A stretch of DNA of 64,000 bases from Methanolinea sp. (GTDB lineage Archaea > Halobacteriota > Methanomicrobia > Methanomicrobiales > Methanospirillaceae). The notes below the pieces were generated by a model, which was not told the DNA's origin, did not search any database, and was given only the letters and a program-made list of their open reading frames with translations. Position numbers and translations under genes: made by a program. The stretch covers positions 1-64,000 of the forward strand of contig JASEES010000047.1 of the NCBI GenBank assembly GCA_030019395.1, written 5' to 3'. Positions 1-8,513 of this stretch are shown here, piece by piece; positions within the stretch are counted from its first letter, which is position 1, and every line of letters starts with the position of its first letter.

Positions 1-81
1 GAAGACGAGGAGGTATTTCCCCCGGAATCCTGATTGGATTCGGGCATGGATGAGGGTTCACGGAACGGGGGTTCTCAGGAA

Positions 82-501
82 ATGCTCACGAGAGTCCTCT
101 TTGTCTGTTCGCGCAACGCGGGACGCTCCCAGATGGCAGAGGGGATAGCCAGGGTACTTCTCCCGCACTGCGAGGTCTTCAGCGCCGGCGAACGACCGTC
201 GGAAATCAGCCCGGTTGCCATCAGGGTCATGGCGGAGCGGGGCATCGATATCTCATCCCAGTATTCCAAGGGTGTAGGGGATATACCGCCCGGAGAGTTC
301 GATGTGCTCGTCATCCTGGGCCGCTGGGAGAATCCCGATCGCCTCCCAAGGGCGCGCAGGGTCATCCAGGAGATCCTGCCCGATCCCCGCGACCTTTCCG
401 GAAGCCCGGGCGAGGTTGAAGAAGGTTTCAGGAGGGTACGGGACATCCTCTGGGATCGAATCGGGGTGTGGGAGAAGGAGGGGGTATTCCACGTGGAATG
501 A
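82..501 (+). CDS. Low-molecular-weight protein tyrosine phosphatase / arsenate reductase-like protein
   Basis: A 139-residue cytoplasmic protein of the LMW-PTP fold. The phosphate loop CSRNAGRS (CX5R then S) lies at residues 8-15 right after the first beta strand, and a DP pair (LPDPRDL) in the C-terminal third fits the general-acid aspartate of the family. Substrate cannot be read from sequence: members dephosphorylate tyrosine on proteins or reduce arsenate, and the extra cysteines of thioredoxin-coupled ArsC are not obvious here. An upstream in-frame ATG at 34 exists, but 82 places the beta strand at the N-terminus as in relatives. No ars genes are adjacent, so the phosphatase reading is slightly preferred. 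Confidence 0.8.
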   Translation: MLTRVLFVCSRNAGRSQMAEGIARVLLPHCEVFSAGERPSEISPVAIRVMAERGIDISSQYSKGVGDIPPGEFDVLVILGRWENPDRLPRARRVIQEILPDPRDLSGSPGEVEEGFRRVRDILWDRIGVWEKEGVFHVE

Positions 502-537
502 AAAAGTTAGTCTCGTTGCCGACCTCCTTTATCCTGT

Positions 538-858
538 ATGGAACAGAATCCAATGGAGGTTCTTCTCCGGGAAGCACCGGACGTTGCACAGGCATTCGAC
601 GACCTCGTCGATGTTTTCCGAACGGGTGACTGGACCGACGCAAAGACCAAGCAGCTCCTCAATATCGCCATCCAGACTGCTCAAAGGAATCCCCGCGGGG
701 TCTTTTTCCACGCCGGCATGGCAAGGGACGCGGGCGCCCGGCGCCGGGAAGTCGTCGGGGCGGTGGTGATGAATCTTCACCTCTCCGGACTCGCGTCCGT
801 CCTTGACTGCCTGCCTGCAGCGGTGCAGGGGTATGAACGGGAAAGTGGCAGGATTTGA
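538..858 (+). CDS. Carboxymuconolactone decarboxylase (CMD/AhpD)-like protein without CxxC
   Basis: A 106-residue all-helical protein whose middle (TKQLLNIAIQTAQ, then VFFHAGMARDAGARRREVV) matches the CMD/AhpD family. In peroxidase members a CxxC sits just before the FH motif; here that position reads NPRG, so there are no redox cysteines and AhpD-type disulfide chemistry is unlikely. It follows the phosphatase by 36 bases and precedes the acetolactate decarboxylase by 55, possibly in one transcript. A second cysteine-less CMD protein lies at 61790-62134. Function unknown; family assignment fairly secure. Confidence 0.7.
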   Translation: MEQNPMEVLLREAPDVAQAFDDLVDVFRTGDWTDAKTKQLLNIAIQTAQRNPRGVFFHAGMARDAGARRREVVGAVVMNLHLSGLASVLDCLPAAVQGYERESGRI

Positions 859-913
859 CAGGGATGAATGTGACTGGTGGAAGCAGGAGGGGGGCAGGGC
901 AGGAGGAAGAGAA

Positions 914-1726
914 ATGAATGACGGGCGGGATCGCACCCTCGTTATCCTCTGCGTGTTCTGTGTCGCTGTCATCGGTATCGCGGGGATCTGGCTTGCATTT
1001 CCAAATGGTGAAAGGCAGGATCGGGATGTTCTCTTCCAGGTCTCGACCATTGGGGCACTCATGGAGGGCAACTACAGGGGAGTTGTTCCCTTCGGGGAGA
1101 TCAGGAAACACGGGGACTTTGGAATCGGGACCTTCGATAGCCTCGACGGGGAAATGATCGCCGTCAATGGGGAGTATTTCCAGGTCACTGCTGATGGCGC
1201 AGTCCTGCCGGTTCCGGACGGGGCATTGACGCCATTTGCAACGGTCACTTTCTTTGAACCTGATTTTACGTTTTTCCTTTCCCGGGCGGACAATTTTTCT
1301 GATTTCTCCCGCCAGGTGGAAAGATCCCTGCCGTCGAAAGACCAGATCTACGCCGTCAGGATTCCGGGAAAATTTCCATACGTGCGGGCCCGGAGCGTGC
1401 CCCGGCAGGAGGAACCCTATCCGCGCCTCGTGGATGCAGCCAGGAACCAGTCGGTGTTCATTCTCGAAGGAACCCGCGGGACGATGGCAGGGTTATGGTT
1501 CCCGGAAGCATTCGATGGATTGAATGTCCCTGGTTTCCACATTCACTATATCTCCGATGACAGGAAGGCAGGAGGGCATGTCCTCGACTTCTCTCTCGAG
1601 AACGCAACCATAGAAATCGACGCTACACCACGATTCCTCGTGACGCTCACCCCGGCAGGGGGGAATGCAACCGGACTATCCGGACCAAACAGCACGGAAC
1701 TGGCCGGAGTGGAACAGGGTGGCTGA
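914..1726 (+). CDS. budA: Alpha-acetolactate decarboxylase, membrane-anchored
   Basis: 270 residues. The enzyme converts 2-acetolactate to acetoin and CO2 using a metal ion. Visible family signatures: FQVSTIGALMEGNY near residue 41, VPFGEIRKHGDFGIGTF, an arginine-rich VRARSVPRQE segment, and the metal-binding GFHIHYISDD followed by GGH, so all three histidine ligands are present. Residues 8-27 form a hydrophobic segment (signal peptide or membrane anchor), so the catalytic domain probably faces outside. The ATG at 914 is chosen because AGGAGG ends 8 bases upstream; an open frame extends back to 803. No other acetoin genes are nearby. Confidence 0.9.
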   Translation: MNDGRDRTLVILCVFCVAVIGIAGIWLAFPNGERQDRDVLFQVSTIGALMEGNYRGVVPFGEIRKHGDFGIGTFDSLDGEMIAVNGEYFQVTADGAVLPVPDGALTPFATVTFFEPDFTFFLSRADNFSDFSRQVERSLPSKDQIYAVRIPGKFPYVRARSVPRQEEPYPRLVDAARNQSVFILEGTRGTMAGLWFPEAFDGLNVPGFHIHYISDDRKAGGHVLDFSLENATIEIDATPRFLVTLTPAGGNATGLSGPNSTELAGVEQGG

Positions 1727-1744
1727 TATTTCCAGGATGTTCCC

Positions 1745-1751
1745 TTTTTTT
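1745..1751 (+). terminator. T-run terminator after acetolactate decarboxylase
   Basis: Seven T residues begin 18 bases after the decarboxylase stop codon. Archaeal RNA polymerase terminates at such oligo-T tracts without needing a hairpin; none is obvious here. Confidence 0.45.
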
Positions 1752-1920
1752 GTCCCTATTCACGCGATGATCGAAAGATATTTTGTGTTTTGAAAGAAAC
1801 GACCAGAAGGAGACCTATTCGGGCAGTGGCGCCGGCAGAAACGCAAAAGGGGTTTTTCCAACCCGGAAAACGGGATGGCAGGGACAATCTCCTGCGGCCC
1901 GGACATGGTGGTGCGGGATC

Positions 1921-2853
1921 ATGCGGACAATATACCGTGGTACTCGGGAGGGACTGGAACAGATTGACACGTACGAGAGTGGTGCATGGATCAACCTGGT
2001 CAATCCCACACCCGATGAAATCCGGGAGATTGTCTCCTGGTTCCAGATCCCGCCCGATTTCCTGACAGATCCCCTCGATATCGACGAGAGGGCCCGCGTC
2101 GAGCGGGAAGAGGGGAGCACCCTCATCGTCCTGCGTATACCCCACCGGGAATCACCCGGCGCAGATATCCCCTACACAACAATTCCCCTTGGGATCATTC
2201 TCACCCAGAACGTGACCATCACCGTCTGCCTGACAGCTGCCGATCTGATTGACGAATTTTTATCCGGAAAGGTGAAACATTTCTCGCCCGATAAGCAGAG
2301 CCGGTTCATCCTGCTCCTTTTTTACCGCAATACCCTCCTCTACATGCGTTACCTGAGGGACATCAACCGGATGACGACGCAGGTCGAGCGATCGCTCTAC
2401 CGTGCCCTCAAGAACGAGCAGCTGATTCACCTGCTGAACCTGGAAAAGAGCCTCGTCTTTTTCGTCACATCGCTCCGCTCCAATGCCCTCATGATGGAAA
2501 AGTTTCATGCCACAGGGTGCGTCCGGATGAGCGAGGAAGACCGCGATCTCTTCGAGGACATGATCATCGAGAACAAGCAGGCCCTCGAGATGGCAAACAT
2601 TTACAGCAGCATCCTCTCCGATATGATGGATGCATTTGCATCGGTCATTTCGAATAACCTCAACGTCATCATGAAGCTCTTAACGACAGTCACCATCATC
2701 CTCATGATACCGACCCTCGTTGCAAGCGTCTACGGCATGAATGTCGCTTTGCCATTCCAGGACACGCCTTATGCATTCGCCTTCACGATGGCCCTCTCGG
2801 TTGCCTTCTCGGCGATCGGGATACTCATCTTCTGGAGGAAGGAACTCCTGTAA
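1921..2853 (+). CDS. corA: CorA-family divalent cation transporter
   Basis: 310 residues. Probable Mg2+ (or Co2+/Ni2+) channel of the CorA/MIT family: a long soluble N-terminal domain with the acidic and helical stretch expected of the funnel, then two C-terminal membrane helices (about 245-268 and 278-300) joined by the family signature YGMN (VASVYGMNVALPF). The C-terminus ends in basic residues (WRKELL), as in CorA. The ATG at 1921 is preceded by GGTGGTG; the frame is open back to 1783, but that extension is low-complexity and unlike the family. Stands alone between a T-run and a non-coding gap. Confidence 0.9.
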   Translation: MRTIYRGTREGLEQIDTYESGAWINLVNPTPDEIREIVSWFQIPPDFLTDPLDIDERARVEREEGSTLIVLRIPHRESPGADIPYTTIPLGIILTQNVTITVCLTAADLIDEFLSGKVKHFSPDKQSRFILLLFYRNTLLYMRYLRDINRMTTQVERSLYRALKNEQLIHLLNLEKSLVFFVTSLRSNALMMEKFHATGCVRMSEEDRDLFEDMIIENKQALEMANIYSSILSDMMDAFASVISNNLNVIMKLLTTVTIILMIPTLVASVYGMNVALPFQDTPYAFAFTMALSVAFSAIGILIFWRKELL

Positions 2854-3204
2854 CACCCCGGTCCCCTCAGTCCGCCAGAATAACAGGCTTTACCTGCAGG
2901 GGAGCAGGGAAAATGTCACGAGAAAGATAACCAAAATCACATACCGGGGGATTGGTTTGCGTTATGTTAGAAATAAATAACAAATATGGACATTAATCCG
3001 TCAATGCGGTGAGGCACTCGGGAAACAAGCCTTCCCGGTCCAGTACGGGGCCATCCGAAAAACCCGTGGATGGAAAATGGACACTACCGGTGAACCAATC
3101 ATCATCACCCGGGTGCCGGACAGGAACTCTTCTTTTAGTCCCCGTTTTCCCCGGGTGCCACCCCGTGGGAAAGTGCATATACAGGGGAGGAGAGATTTAT
3201 TACC
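2854..3204. other. Intergenic gap with no supported gene
   Basis: No convincing coding frame. The stretch from about 2955 to 2997 is AT-rich (GTTATGTTAGAAATAAATAA) and may hold promoter elements for the downstream Yip1/S-layer/ABC gene set, although it lies 200 bases ahead of the first start codon. A strong Shine-Dalgarno-like GGGGAGGAGAG sits just before the ATG at 3205. Confidence 0.4.
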
Positions 3205-3894
3205 ATGAATCACGTCGCTGACCTCCTTTTTGCGCCTGCACGCTTTTTTTCAGCCCTGGAAGGAAAGGAACCAGGCCTCGGTATCCCTGCCCTGATAGCG
3301 GGAATCGGAGCAGTCATCTCGGCACTGGCAGCCTATGCAATATCAGACCTGTATGCCGGGATGTTTGCCGCAGCCGGCACAGGGATGGACATGGGAATGT
3401 TCATGGGGCTGATGGGGGCAGCCGGTGCGTTCATCGGTTTCATCCTGCTCTGGTGGATCGTCCTGGCCGGGGCGTTTCATGTGGTGTCCGTCCCCCTCAG
3501 GGGAAAGGGGTCATTTTCAGGGACCCTGGCTGCCACGGGGTACGGGCTTGTGCCGTCAGTCATCGGGAGTGCCCTGTCGGCAGTTACGTTACTCTCGTAC
3601 CTGCCCAGGATTACGGTACCTGTTATCCGGAATATCCAGGACCCGGCCGTCATCCAGGCTGCAATCACGGAAATGATGCAGGATCCCGCCATGCAGGAAT
3701 ATACGATGGTTTCCACTGTATTCACCGTCATCTTCCTCGTCTGGAGTGCAAACATCTGGATTTTTGGCATGAAGTGGGCCCGGAAACTCGATACCCGGAA
3801 TGCATGCATCACCGTCCTTGTCCCGGTCGGGATTTTTATCATTTACCTCCTCGCTACATTTTTTGCAAAAGGATTCTTCATGGGGGGTTCCTGA
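3205..3894 (+). CDS. Yip1-domain multi-spanning membrane protein
   Basis: 229 residues with about five hydrophobic helices (near 27-50, 67-95, 112-130, 170-188, 203-222). The N-terminal pattern of a short amphipathic segment with FFSALEG before the first helix, and the layout of helices, matches archaeal Yip1/COG-type integral membrane proteins. Biochemical role unknown. It is preceded by a strong GGAGGAGAG and followed after 4 bases by the secreted S-layer-like gene, so it probably belongs to the same operon as the ABC module. The paralogous module at 37.8 kb lacks this gene. Confidence 0.65.
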   Translation: MNHVADLLFAPARFFSALEGKEPGLGIPALIAGIGAVISALAAYAISDLYAGMFAAAGTGMDMGMFMGLMGAAGAFIGFILLWWIVLAGAFHVVSVPLRGKGSFSGTLAATGYGLVPSVIGSALSAVTLLSYLPRITVPVIRNIQDPAVIQAAITEMMQDPAMQEYTMVSTVFTVIFLVWSANIWIFGMKWARKLDTRNACITVLVPVGIFIIYLLATFFAKGFFMGGS

Positions 3895-3898
3895 GAGC

Positions 3899-5050
3899 AT
3901 GACCGTTTACAGGGTCTTTCCTTTCCTGCTCGCGGTGCTTTTGCTTTTTCTCCCCGCAGCCGCAGCCGAACAGAGCCAGGTCGCAGCCGCACAGGTGATG
4001 GTGACGAACGTCACCCTCAACCCCCAGGTTTTCATGGTCGGGGACTCCGGGACAATCACGGTTGAAATCATCAACAACGGGGCACAGAGCGTGGCGATAC
4101 GGAGGGCAACGCTCTACGATGAGAAGATAAGGGTCGAGTCGAGGGCGTACGAGACAACGATGTACCTGGGCGCGGGAAACAGGATGACATTCACGTTCAC
4201 AGTCAGCGCACCGGTCCCGGAGGGTATTTATTACCCGGTATTCTCGCTTGATTTCCGCGATGCTGGATATCTCCGGTATCCCGTGAAACTCCGCGTCCAG
4301 GATCAGCCCCTCACCGTTGCAGTTCTCTCAAGGCCCGACACCTTCACGGACGGGAAGAAGGAGAAGGTGGAGATTCTCGTGGGGAACCCCAGGGATAACG
4401 CTGTTTCGGGGGTTACGGTCTATCCTGTCGGGGAAGGGATCGATGCAACACCCACCCGGCACTTCATCGGCCTCCTTGCCCCGGACAAGTCGCAGAATGT
4501 CGCTTTCCAGATCACTCCCGGCAAGTCAGCGGTTCTTGAATTCCATGTCGACTATTACAACGGGATCAATCCCCATACGGAGACAATCAGGGTCCCGATA
4601 GACGTGGGAAAGAGCAAGGTCCAGGCAGAACCCATCCTCTCCAACCTCCGGGTCGAATGGTCGGGGACGTACTATACCCTGACAGGAGATGTCACCAATG
4701 CGGGACTTGAACCTGCAAACGCCGTCGTTATCACGATGGGGCAAGGTGCCGTTCCCCAGGATCCTTACAGGCAGTATGCCATCGGGACACTCCAACCGGA
4801 TGACTTCTCAGGGTTTGAGGTCACGTTCACTGTCGATGGAGACAGGACATCGGTGCCCGTCGTCATCACCCACAAGGACGCCGACGGAAACCTCTACACA
4901 ACAACCTACCCTGTCGACATTCCTGCAAAAGGAACCCGGAAACCTGCAGCAGGCACGGAGGAGTCGCCCCTGCCGGTGATCGCAGGAGTGATTGTGGCCT
5001 GTGCTGCAGTCATCGGGGGAATAGTGTGGTATTCCTGGAGAAAGAGATGA
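3899..5050 (+). CDS. Secreted S-layer-like (COG1361) protein of an ABC transporter module
   Basis: 383 residues: signal peptide (residues 1-24, LLAVLLLFLPAAAAEQ), three or so Ig/CARDB-like beta domains (about 30-130, 135-235, 245-345), then a C-terminal membrane helix (near 358-378) ending WRKR. The protein is therefore held on the outer face of the membrane. Its start lies 4 bases after the Yip1 gene and its stop overlaps the ATPase start (ATGA). Motifs such as AGYLRYPVKL and LQPDDFSGFEVTF recur in the paralogue at 37792-39072. Inference: it is the extracytoplasmic partner of the ATPase-permease pair that follows, comparable in position to MacA but unrelated in sequence. Confidence 0.75.
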   Translation: MTVYRVFPFLLAVLLLFLPAAAAEQSQVAAAQVMVTNVTLNPQVFMVGDSGTITVEIINNGAQSVAIRRATLYDEKIRVESRAYETTMYLGAGNRMTFTFTVSAPVPEGIYYPVFSLDFRDAGYLRYPVKLRVQDQPLTVAVLSRPDTFTDGKKEKVEILVGNPRDNAVSGVTVYPVGEGIDATPTRHFIGLLAPDKSQNVAFQITPGKSAVLEFHVDYYNGINPHTETIRVPIDVGKSKVQAEPILSNLRVEWSGTYYTLTGDVTNAGLEPANAVVITMGQGAVPQDPYRQYAIGTLQPDDFSGFEVTFTVDGDRTSVPVVITHKDADGNLYTTTYPVDIPAKGTRKPAAGTEESPLPVIAGVIVACAAVIGGIVWYSWRKR

Positions 5051-5736
5051 ACGGGTCCCCGGAGCATGACCCCGTGATCGTGTTCCGGGACGTGGTCAAG
5101 ATCTACTCTTTGCCTGCCGGTGACGTTGTCGCGCTCGACCACGTCAGCATCACGGTGGAGCCGGGAGAGTTTATTGCCATCATGGGGCCGTCGGGATCGG
5201 GCAAGTCAACGCTCCTCAACCTCATGGGCTGCCTGGACACTCCCACCTCGGGGTACCTCGAGATAAAGGACAGGGATATTGGTTCCATGAACGACGATGA
5301 ACTGACAATGCTGCGCAGGGACCATATCGGTTTCATCTTTCAGCAGTTCAACCTCATCCCCCTCCTCACTGCGCTGGAGAACGTCCAGTACCCGCTCATC
5401 CTCAAGACGGGAAGCAGGGAATGCACCGCACGCTGTATCGATATTCTCAGGGCAATGGACCTCGATCCCTCCCTGTATACCCATAAACCTGCCGAGCTCT
5501 CCGGAGGGCAGCAGCAGCGCGTGGCAATTGCCAGGGCTCTTGTCAACGATCCTGACATCCTCCTTGCAGACGAACCCACGGGAAACCTCGACACGAAGAC
5601 AGGCTCGGCAATCATGGAGCTCCTCAGGGAACTGAACGAGAAGAGGAAAAAGACCATCATCATGGTGACGCACGACCCGAACGTTGCCCGCTATGCCCAC
5701 CGGACGATCAGGATCGTGGACGGGAGGATCACATGA
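5047..5736 (+). CDS. ABC transporter ATP-binding protein, LolD/MacB type
   Basis: 229 residues. Complete nucleotide-binding domain: A-loop region [14 protein letters not shown], Walker [11 protein letters not shown]-loop [10 protein letters not shown], signature [15 protein letters not shown], Walker [14 protein letters not shown]-loop VTHD. The family energises MacB/LolCDE/FtsX-like permeases, which act by mechanotransmission rather than by classic translocation. The start at 5047 overlaps the stop of the preceding gene by 4 bases and the permease follows after 71 bases. Near-identical motifs occur in the paralogue at 39079. Confidence 0.93.
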   Translation: MNGSPEHDPVIVFRDVVKIYSLPAGDVVALDHVSITVEPGEFIAIMGPSGSGKSTLLNLMGCLDTPTSGYLEIKDRDIGSMNDDELTMLRRDHIGFIFQQFNLIPLLTALENVQYPLILKTGSRECTARCIDILRAMDLDPSLYTHKPAELSGGQQQRVAIARALVNDPDILLADEPTGNLDTKTGSAIMELLRELNEKRKKTIIMVTHDPNVARYAHRTIRIVDGRIT

Positions 5737-5807
5737 GGGGCAGGCAGGAAGGGGAATCGTGTCAGCGACCCCGGTCTCTGCAGGGCGGGAGCAGGTGAAG
5801 GGGGACA

Positions 5808-6974
5808 ATGCAGACCACCCTGTTCTTTGAATTTGCAAAACGGAACGTGAGGCTTCACTGGCTCCGTTCGCTCCTTGCCATCATCGGGATCATCATCGGG
5901 GTGACGGCAATCGTCTCGATGGGTATCCTTGGAAACAGCCTTGTCCTGGCCATCTCGGACAGCCTGTCCACGGTGGGCGACAGCGTCATCGTGACGCCCC
6001 ACGTCGGCGGCGGTTCCTTTTCCATGGGCTCGGCGAGTGAACGCATTACGGAAAGGCAGCTTGAACAGATCAAGAGGGCCGTTGCCCCTGATATCACGAT
6101 CCCGGTCTATTCCGGCAGCGCACGGATGAAGGTGGGGACAAAAGACACTGCCGGGGTGGTCTACGGCCTGCGTCCTGACGATATTCCGGTCCTGCTCGAA
6201 GTCGAACAGGGATCGTACCTCAGGGGAAGCTCGGGGGCAATGGCAGGTGCCCGGTTTGCAAAGGAAAACGACCTCAGGGTCGGCTCGCGCATCACCATCA
6301 AGGACAAGGGCACACTCCGGGTGGTCGGTATCCTCAAGGAGAGGGGGATGGGTTTTGACATCAACCCTGACTACGGCATCGTCGTCGAGGACAAGTGGTA
6401 CGAGCAGGCATACGGGCAGAAAGACTACGATATGGTCATCGTTAAGGTCAGGGACATCTCCCGGATCGAGGAGACCAAGAAGGTCATCGAGAAGCAGCTG
6501 AACCGCCGCGAGACAGTTGTCGACGTCATCGATACAAAGGCAATCCTCGAGACGATCCTGGACACTTTCGGGCGGATTTCCACATTCACCACGGCGATAG
6601 GCGGGATATCCCTGATCGTGGCCGGTGTGAGCATTCTCAACATCATGATGATGTCAGTGACAGAAAGGATCAGGGAAATAGGGGTGTTGAGGAGCATCGG
6701 GACGCTCCGGAAAGAAGTGATGTCCATGTTCCTCTTCGAGGCCCTCATCCTCGGCATCATCGGGAGCCTGATCGGGGGCGTGCTGAGCATCATCGGTGGC
6801 TATGCTGTCAGCCTCCTGATGCTCAGGACATCGGAGTACCTCTTCGTCCCGTCGAGTATGGTCTACGTCCTTTACGGCGTGGCGTTTGGAATCGGCACGA
6901 GTCTCCTCTCGGGGCTGTATCCTGCCTGGAAGGCATCGAACCTCAACCCGATCGAAGCACTGCGGCACGAGTGA
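5808..6974 (+). CDS. ABC transporter permease, MacB/FtsX family
   Basis: 388 residues with MacB topology: one membrane helix near residues 20-42 (SLLAIIGIIIGVTAIVSMG), a large extracytoplasmic domain (about 45-255), and three C-terminal helices (about 265-290, 310-340, 350-372), ending in the typical YPAWKASNLNPIEALRHE. AAGGGGGACA-type ribosome binding sequence precedes the ATG. Partner of the ATPase at 5047 and probably of the S-layer-like protein at 3899. The substrate is unknown; MacB relatives export peptides, lipids or drugs, or transmit force. Confidence 0.9.
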   Translation: MQTTLFFEFAKRNVRLHWLRSLLAIIGIIIGVTAIVSMGILGNSLVLAISDSLSTVGDSVIVTPHVGGGSFSMGSASERITERQLEQIKRAVAPDITIPVYSGSARMKVGTKDTAGVVYGLRPDDIPVLLEVEQGSYLRGSSGAMAGARFAKENDLRVGSRITIKDKGTLRVVGILKERGMGFDINPDYGIVVEDKWYEQAYGQKDYDMVIVKVRDISRIEETKKVIEKQLNRRETVVDVIDTKAILETILDTFGRISTFTTAIGGISLIVAGVSILNIMMMSVTERIREIGVLRSIGTLRKEVMSMFLFEALILGIIGSLIGGVLSIIGGYAVSLLMLRTSEYLFVPSSMVYVLYGVAFGIGTSLLSGLYPAWKASNLNPIEALRHE

Positions 6975-7004
6975 AGGATCACGGGGGGAAATCCTCCCGG
7001 TTCT

Positions 7005-7277
7005 TCATGTATGGTAATCCTCTGGAAGGGAAAACTGGGAATCCGGCACCTGGCTGAATGCGTCCCTGACAATCCGCGACACCTCCCTTTCAGAGATCGC
7101 CGGGTCCAGTCCATATACCGAGACCATGCCATCTTCGAGCACCACGAGGGCGACAGGTGACAAGGCCCCCGTGCATCCCGATTCCCATCGTGCTGCGGTC
7201 TGCCTGCTGACGACGAAGAACGACCGGTCCCCGATACGAATCGCAGGGCCTGCCCGGTATGTGGAGGAAAAGGTCAT
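7005..7277 (-). CDS. Short GerW-like protein (no glycine-rich loop)
   Basis: 90 residues. The segment IRIGDRSFFVVSRQ...LSPVALVVLEDGMVSVYGLDP lines up with VDLGDKAVIAVTEF...IAPVALVLVYKDIRG...IQVLSLHRDNP of the GerW/YtfJ-family protein encoded two genes upstream, but the glycine-rich stretch between the two blocks is missing. I read it as a shortened paralogue; no function is known. Its start overlaps the stop of the DUF2953 gene by 4 bases, so the three genes 8337-7005 are one operon. Confidence 0.5.
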   Translation of the reverse strand: MTFSSTYRAGPAIRIGDRSFFVVSRQTAARWESGCTGALSPVALVVLEDGMVSVYGLDPAISEREVSRIVRDAFSQVPDSQFSLPEDYHT

Positions 7278-7933
7278 GATTCAACTCTCCCTCCCCGGGA
7301 TGGACGGGAAAAGATTCCTGTTTTCTCAATCACCCGTATCGCATATACAGGGAGCATGAAAGGGTACCGTACCATCACCTCGGCATCGATCTCTCCCTCG
7401 AACCGGTTCCGGGAAAAATCAGGAGTCACCACAATGGAGACAGAGGGAGCAATAGCACAGATGATTGACTTTGCCGCCCAGAAATATCCGTAGAAAATTC
7501 CGGTTTCGGCAGGGCTTCCCAGGCCGATCTCCGCTTTGCAACGGAGGTGGCGGATGGAGAATGAACGGGCGATGCGACGAAAAATGTCAATGAATTCCGG
7601 GAGATGGGAGAGCACTCCCGACACAAGCCGGAGGAGGGACGGGCCGCCCCTCGTTCCAAGGACCGGGCTTTTTATGGGGCGCCGGGTTGCGAAATGCCCA
7701 AACGGTGATCGGACAGGGACCCCGAGGGCGACAACTGAGAGATCCCCCTCCTGCGAGGGGAAACGGCGCCTGATCCCCATGCCCAGCCATGTGACAGAGA
7801 AAAACCCCCTGCTGCCGGAGCCGTCGAACTCGACCAGTGCCCTGATGCGAAGGGGTACTGCACAGATGCCGAGCCCGAGGAGGGCGGTTGCGAGGATGAT
7901 GACCAGTGCGGAAAGGGACGGGGAGGTCTCCAT
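7274..7933 (-). CDS. DUF2953-family membrane-associated protein
   Basis: 219 residues. One N-terminal membrane helix (residues 8-27, LVIILATALLGLGICAV), then a soluble domain with FFSVTWLGMGIRRRFPSQEG and a C-terminal part rich in beta strands (AEIGLGSPAETGIFYGYFWAAKSII and FEGEIDAEVMVRYPF). This is the pattern of DUF2953, the family of Bacillus YtfI, which is encoded next to the spore protein YtfJ/GerW. Here it is likewise next to a GerW-family gene (20 bases after its stop). Biochemical function unknown. Confidence 0.7.
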   Translation of the reverse strand: METSPSLSALVIILATALLGLGICAVPLRIRALVEFDGSGSRGFFSVTWLGMGIRRRFPSQEGDLSVVALGVPVRSPFGHFATRRPIKSPVLGTRGGPSLLRLVSGVLSHLPEFIDIFRRIARSFSIRHLRCKAEIGLGSPAETGIFYGYFWAAKSIICAIAPSVSIVVTPDFSRNRFEGEIDAEVMVRYPFMLPVYAIRVIEKTGIFSRPSRGGRVES

Positions 7934-7953
7934 GGGAAATTACCCGGCCGTTT

Positions 7954-8337
7954 TCACTCTTTTGTCTCCGGCATTTTTGACTCTGACATGGCTTTGATGG
8001 CCTTTATGACCTGGGGGGCCAGCGATTCAGAGAGTGCCGTAATGATCTGGGCCACCGGGTTATCGCGGTGCAGCGAGAGCACCTGGATGCCGTCGGGCCC
8101 CCTGATGTCCTTGTAAACCAGCACGAGTGCGACAGGGGCAATTTTACCGCCGGCTCCGCTCCCTTCACCCTCGCCCTCTTTTCCCCTCCCGCCTCCTGCA
8201 CCGAATCCAAAACCGAATTCGGTCACGGCAATGACTGCCTTATCCCCGAGGTCAACGGTATCGCCGATGACATGGGCCGGTGATAGGAGCCGGTCCAGCT
8301 CGTCAGCACACAATTTGAGCATCTGTTCGCCTGTCAT
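7954..8337 (-). CDS. GerW/YtfJ-family protein
   Basis: 127 residues: a helical N-terminus (MLKLCADELDRLLSP), a beta strand GDTVDLGDKAVIAVTEF, the diagnostic glycine-rich stretch FGFGFGAGGGRG with GSGAGGK, then IAPVALVLVYKDIRG and a C-terminal amphipathic helix. This is the signature of the GerW (YtfJ) family, named from Bacillus spore germination but also seen in non-sporulating archaea, where its role is unknown. First gene of a three-gene minus-strand operon with DUF2953 and a short GerW-like protein. Confidence 0.8.
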   Translation of the reverse strand: MTGEQMLKLCADELDRLLSPAHVIGDTVDLGDKAVIAVTEFGFGFGAGGGRGKEGEGEGSGAGGKIAPVALVLVYKDIRGPDGIQVLSLHRDNPVAQIITALSESLAPQVIKAIKAMSESKMPETKE

Positions 8338-8513
8338 AGGTCTGAAGTCACCTTGAACCAGTCATGTGGCAGGCCTGGTTAAGTAGTCTCCCATGAGCTC
8401 CATGAATATTGTCTGCACATGAGATTTTGAAAAACAGGTAACCCGTGTTCCGGGGGGAGGGTATCTGATATGAATGGAAAAAGAGTGGGTCTTTTGGAGT
8501 TTTTCTTCCCTTC

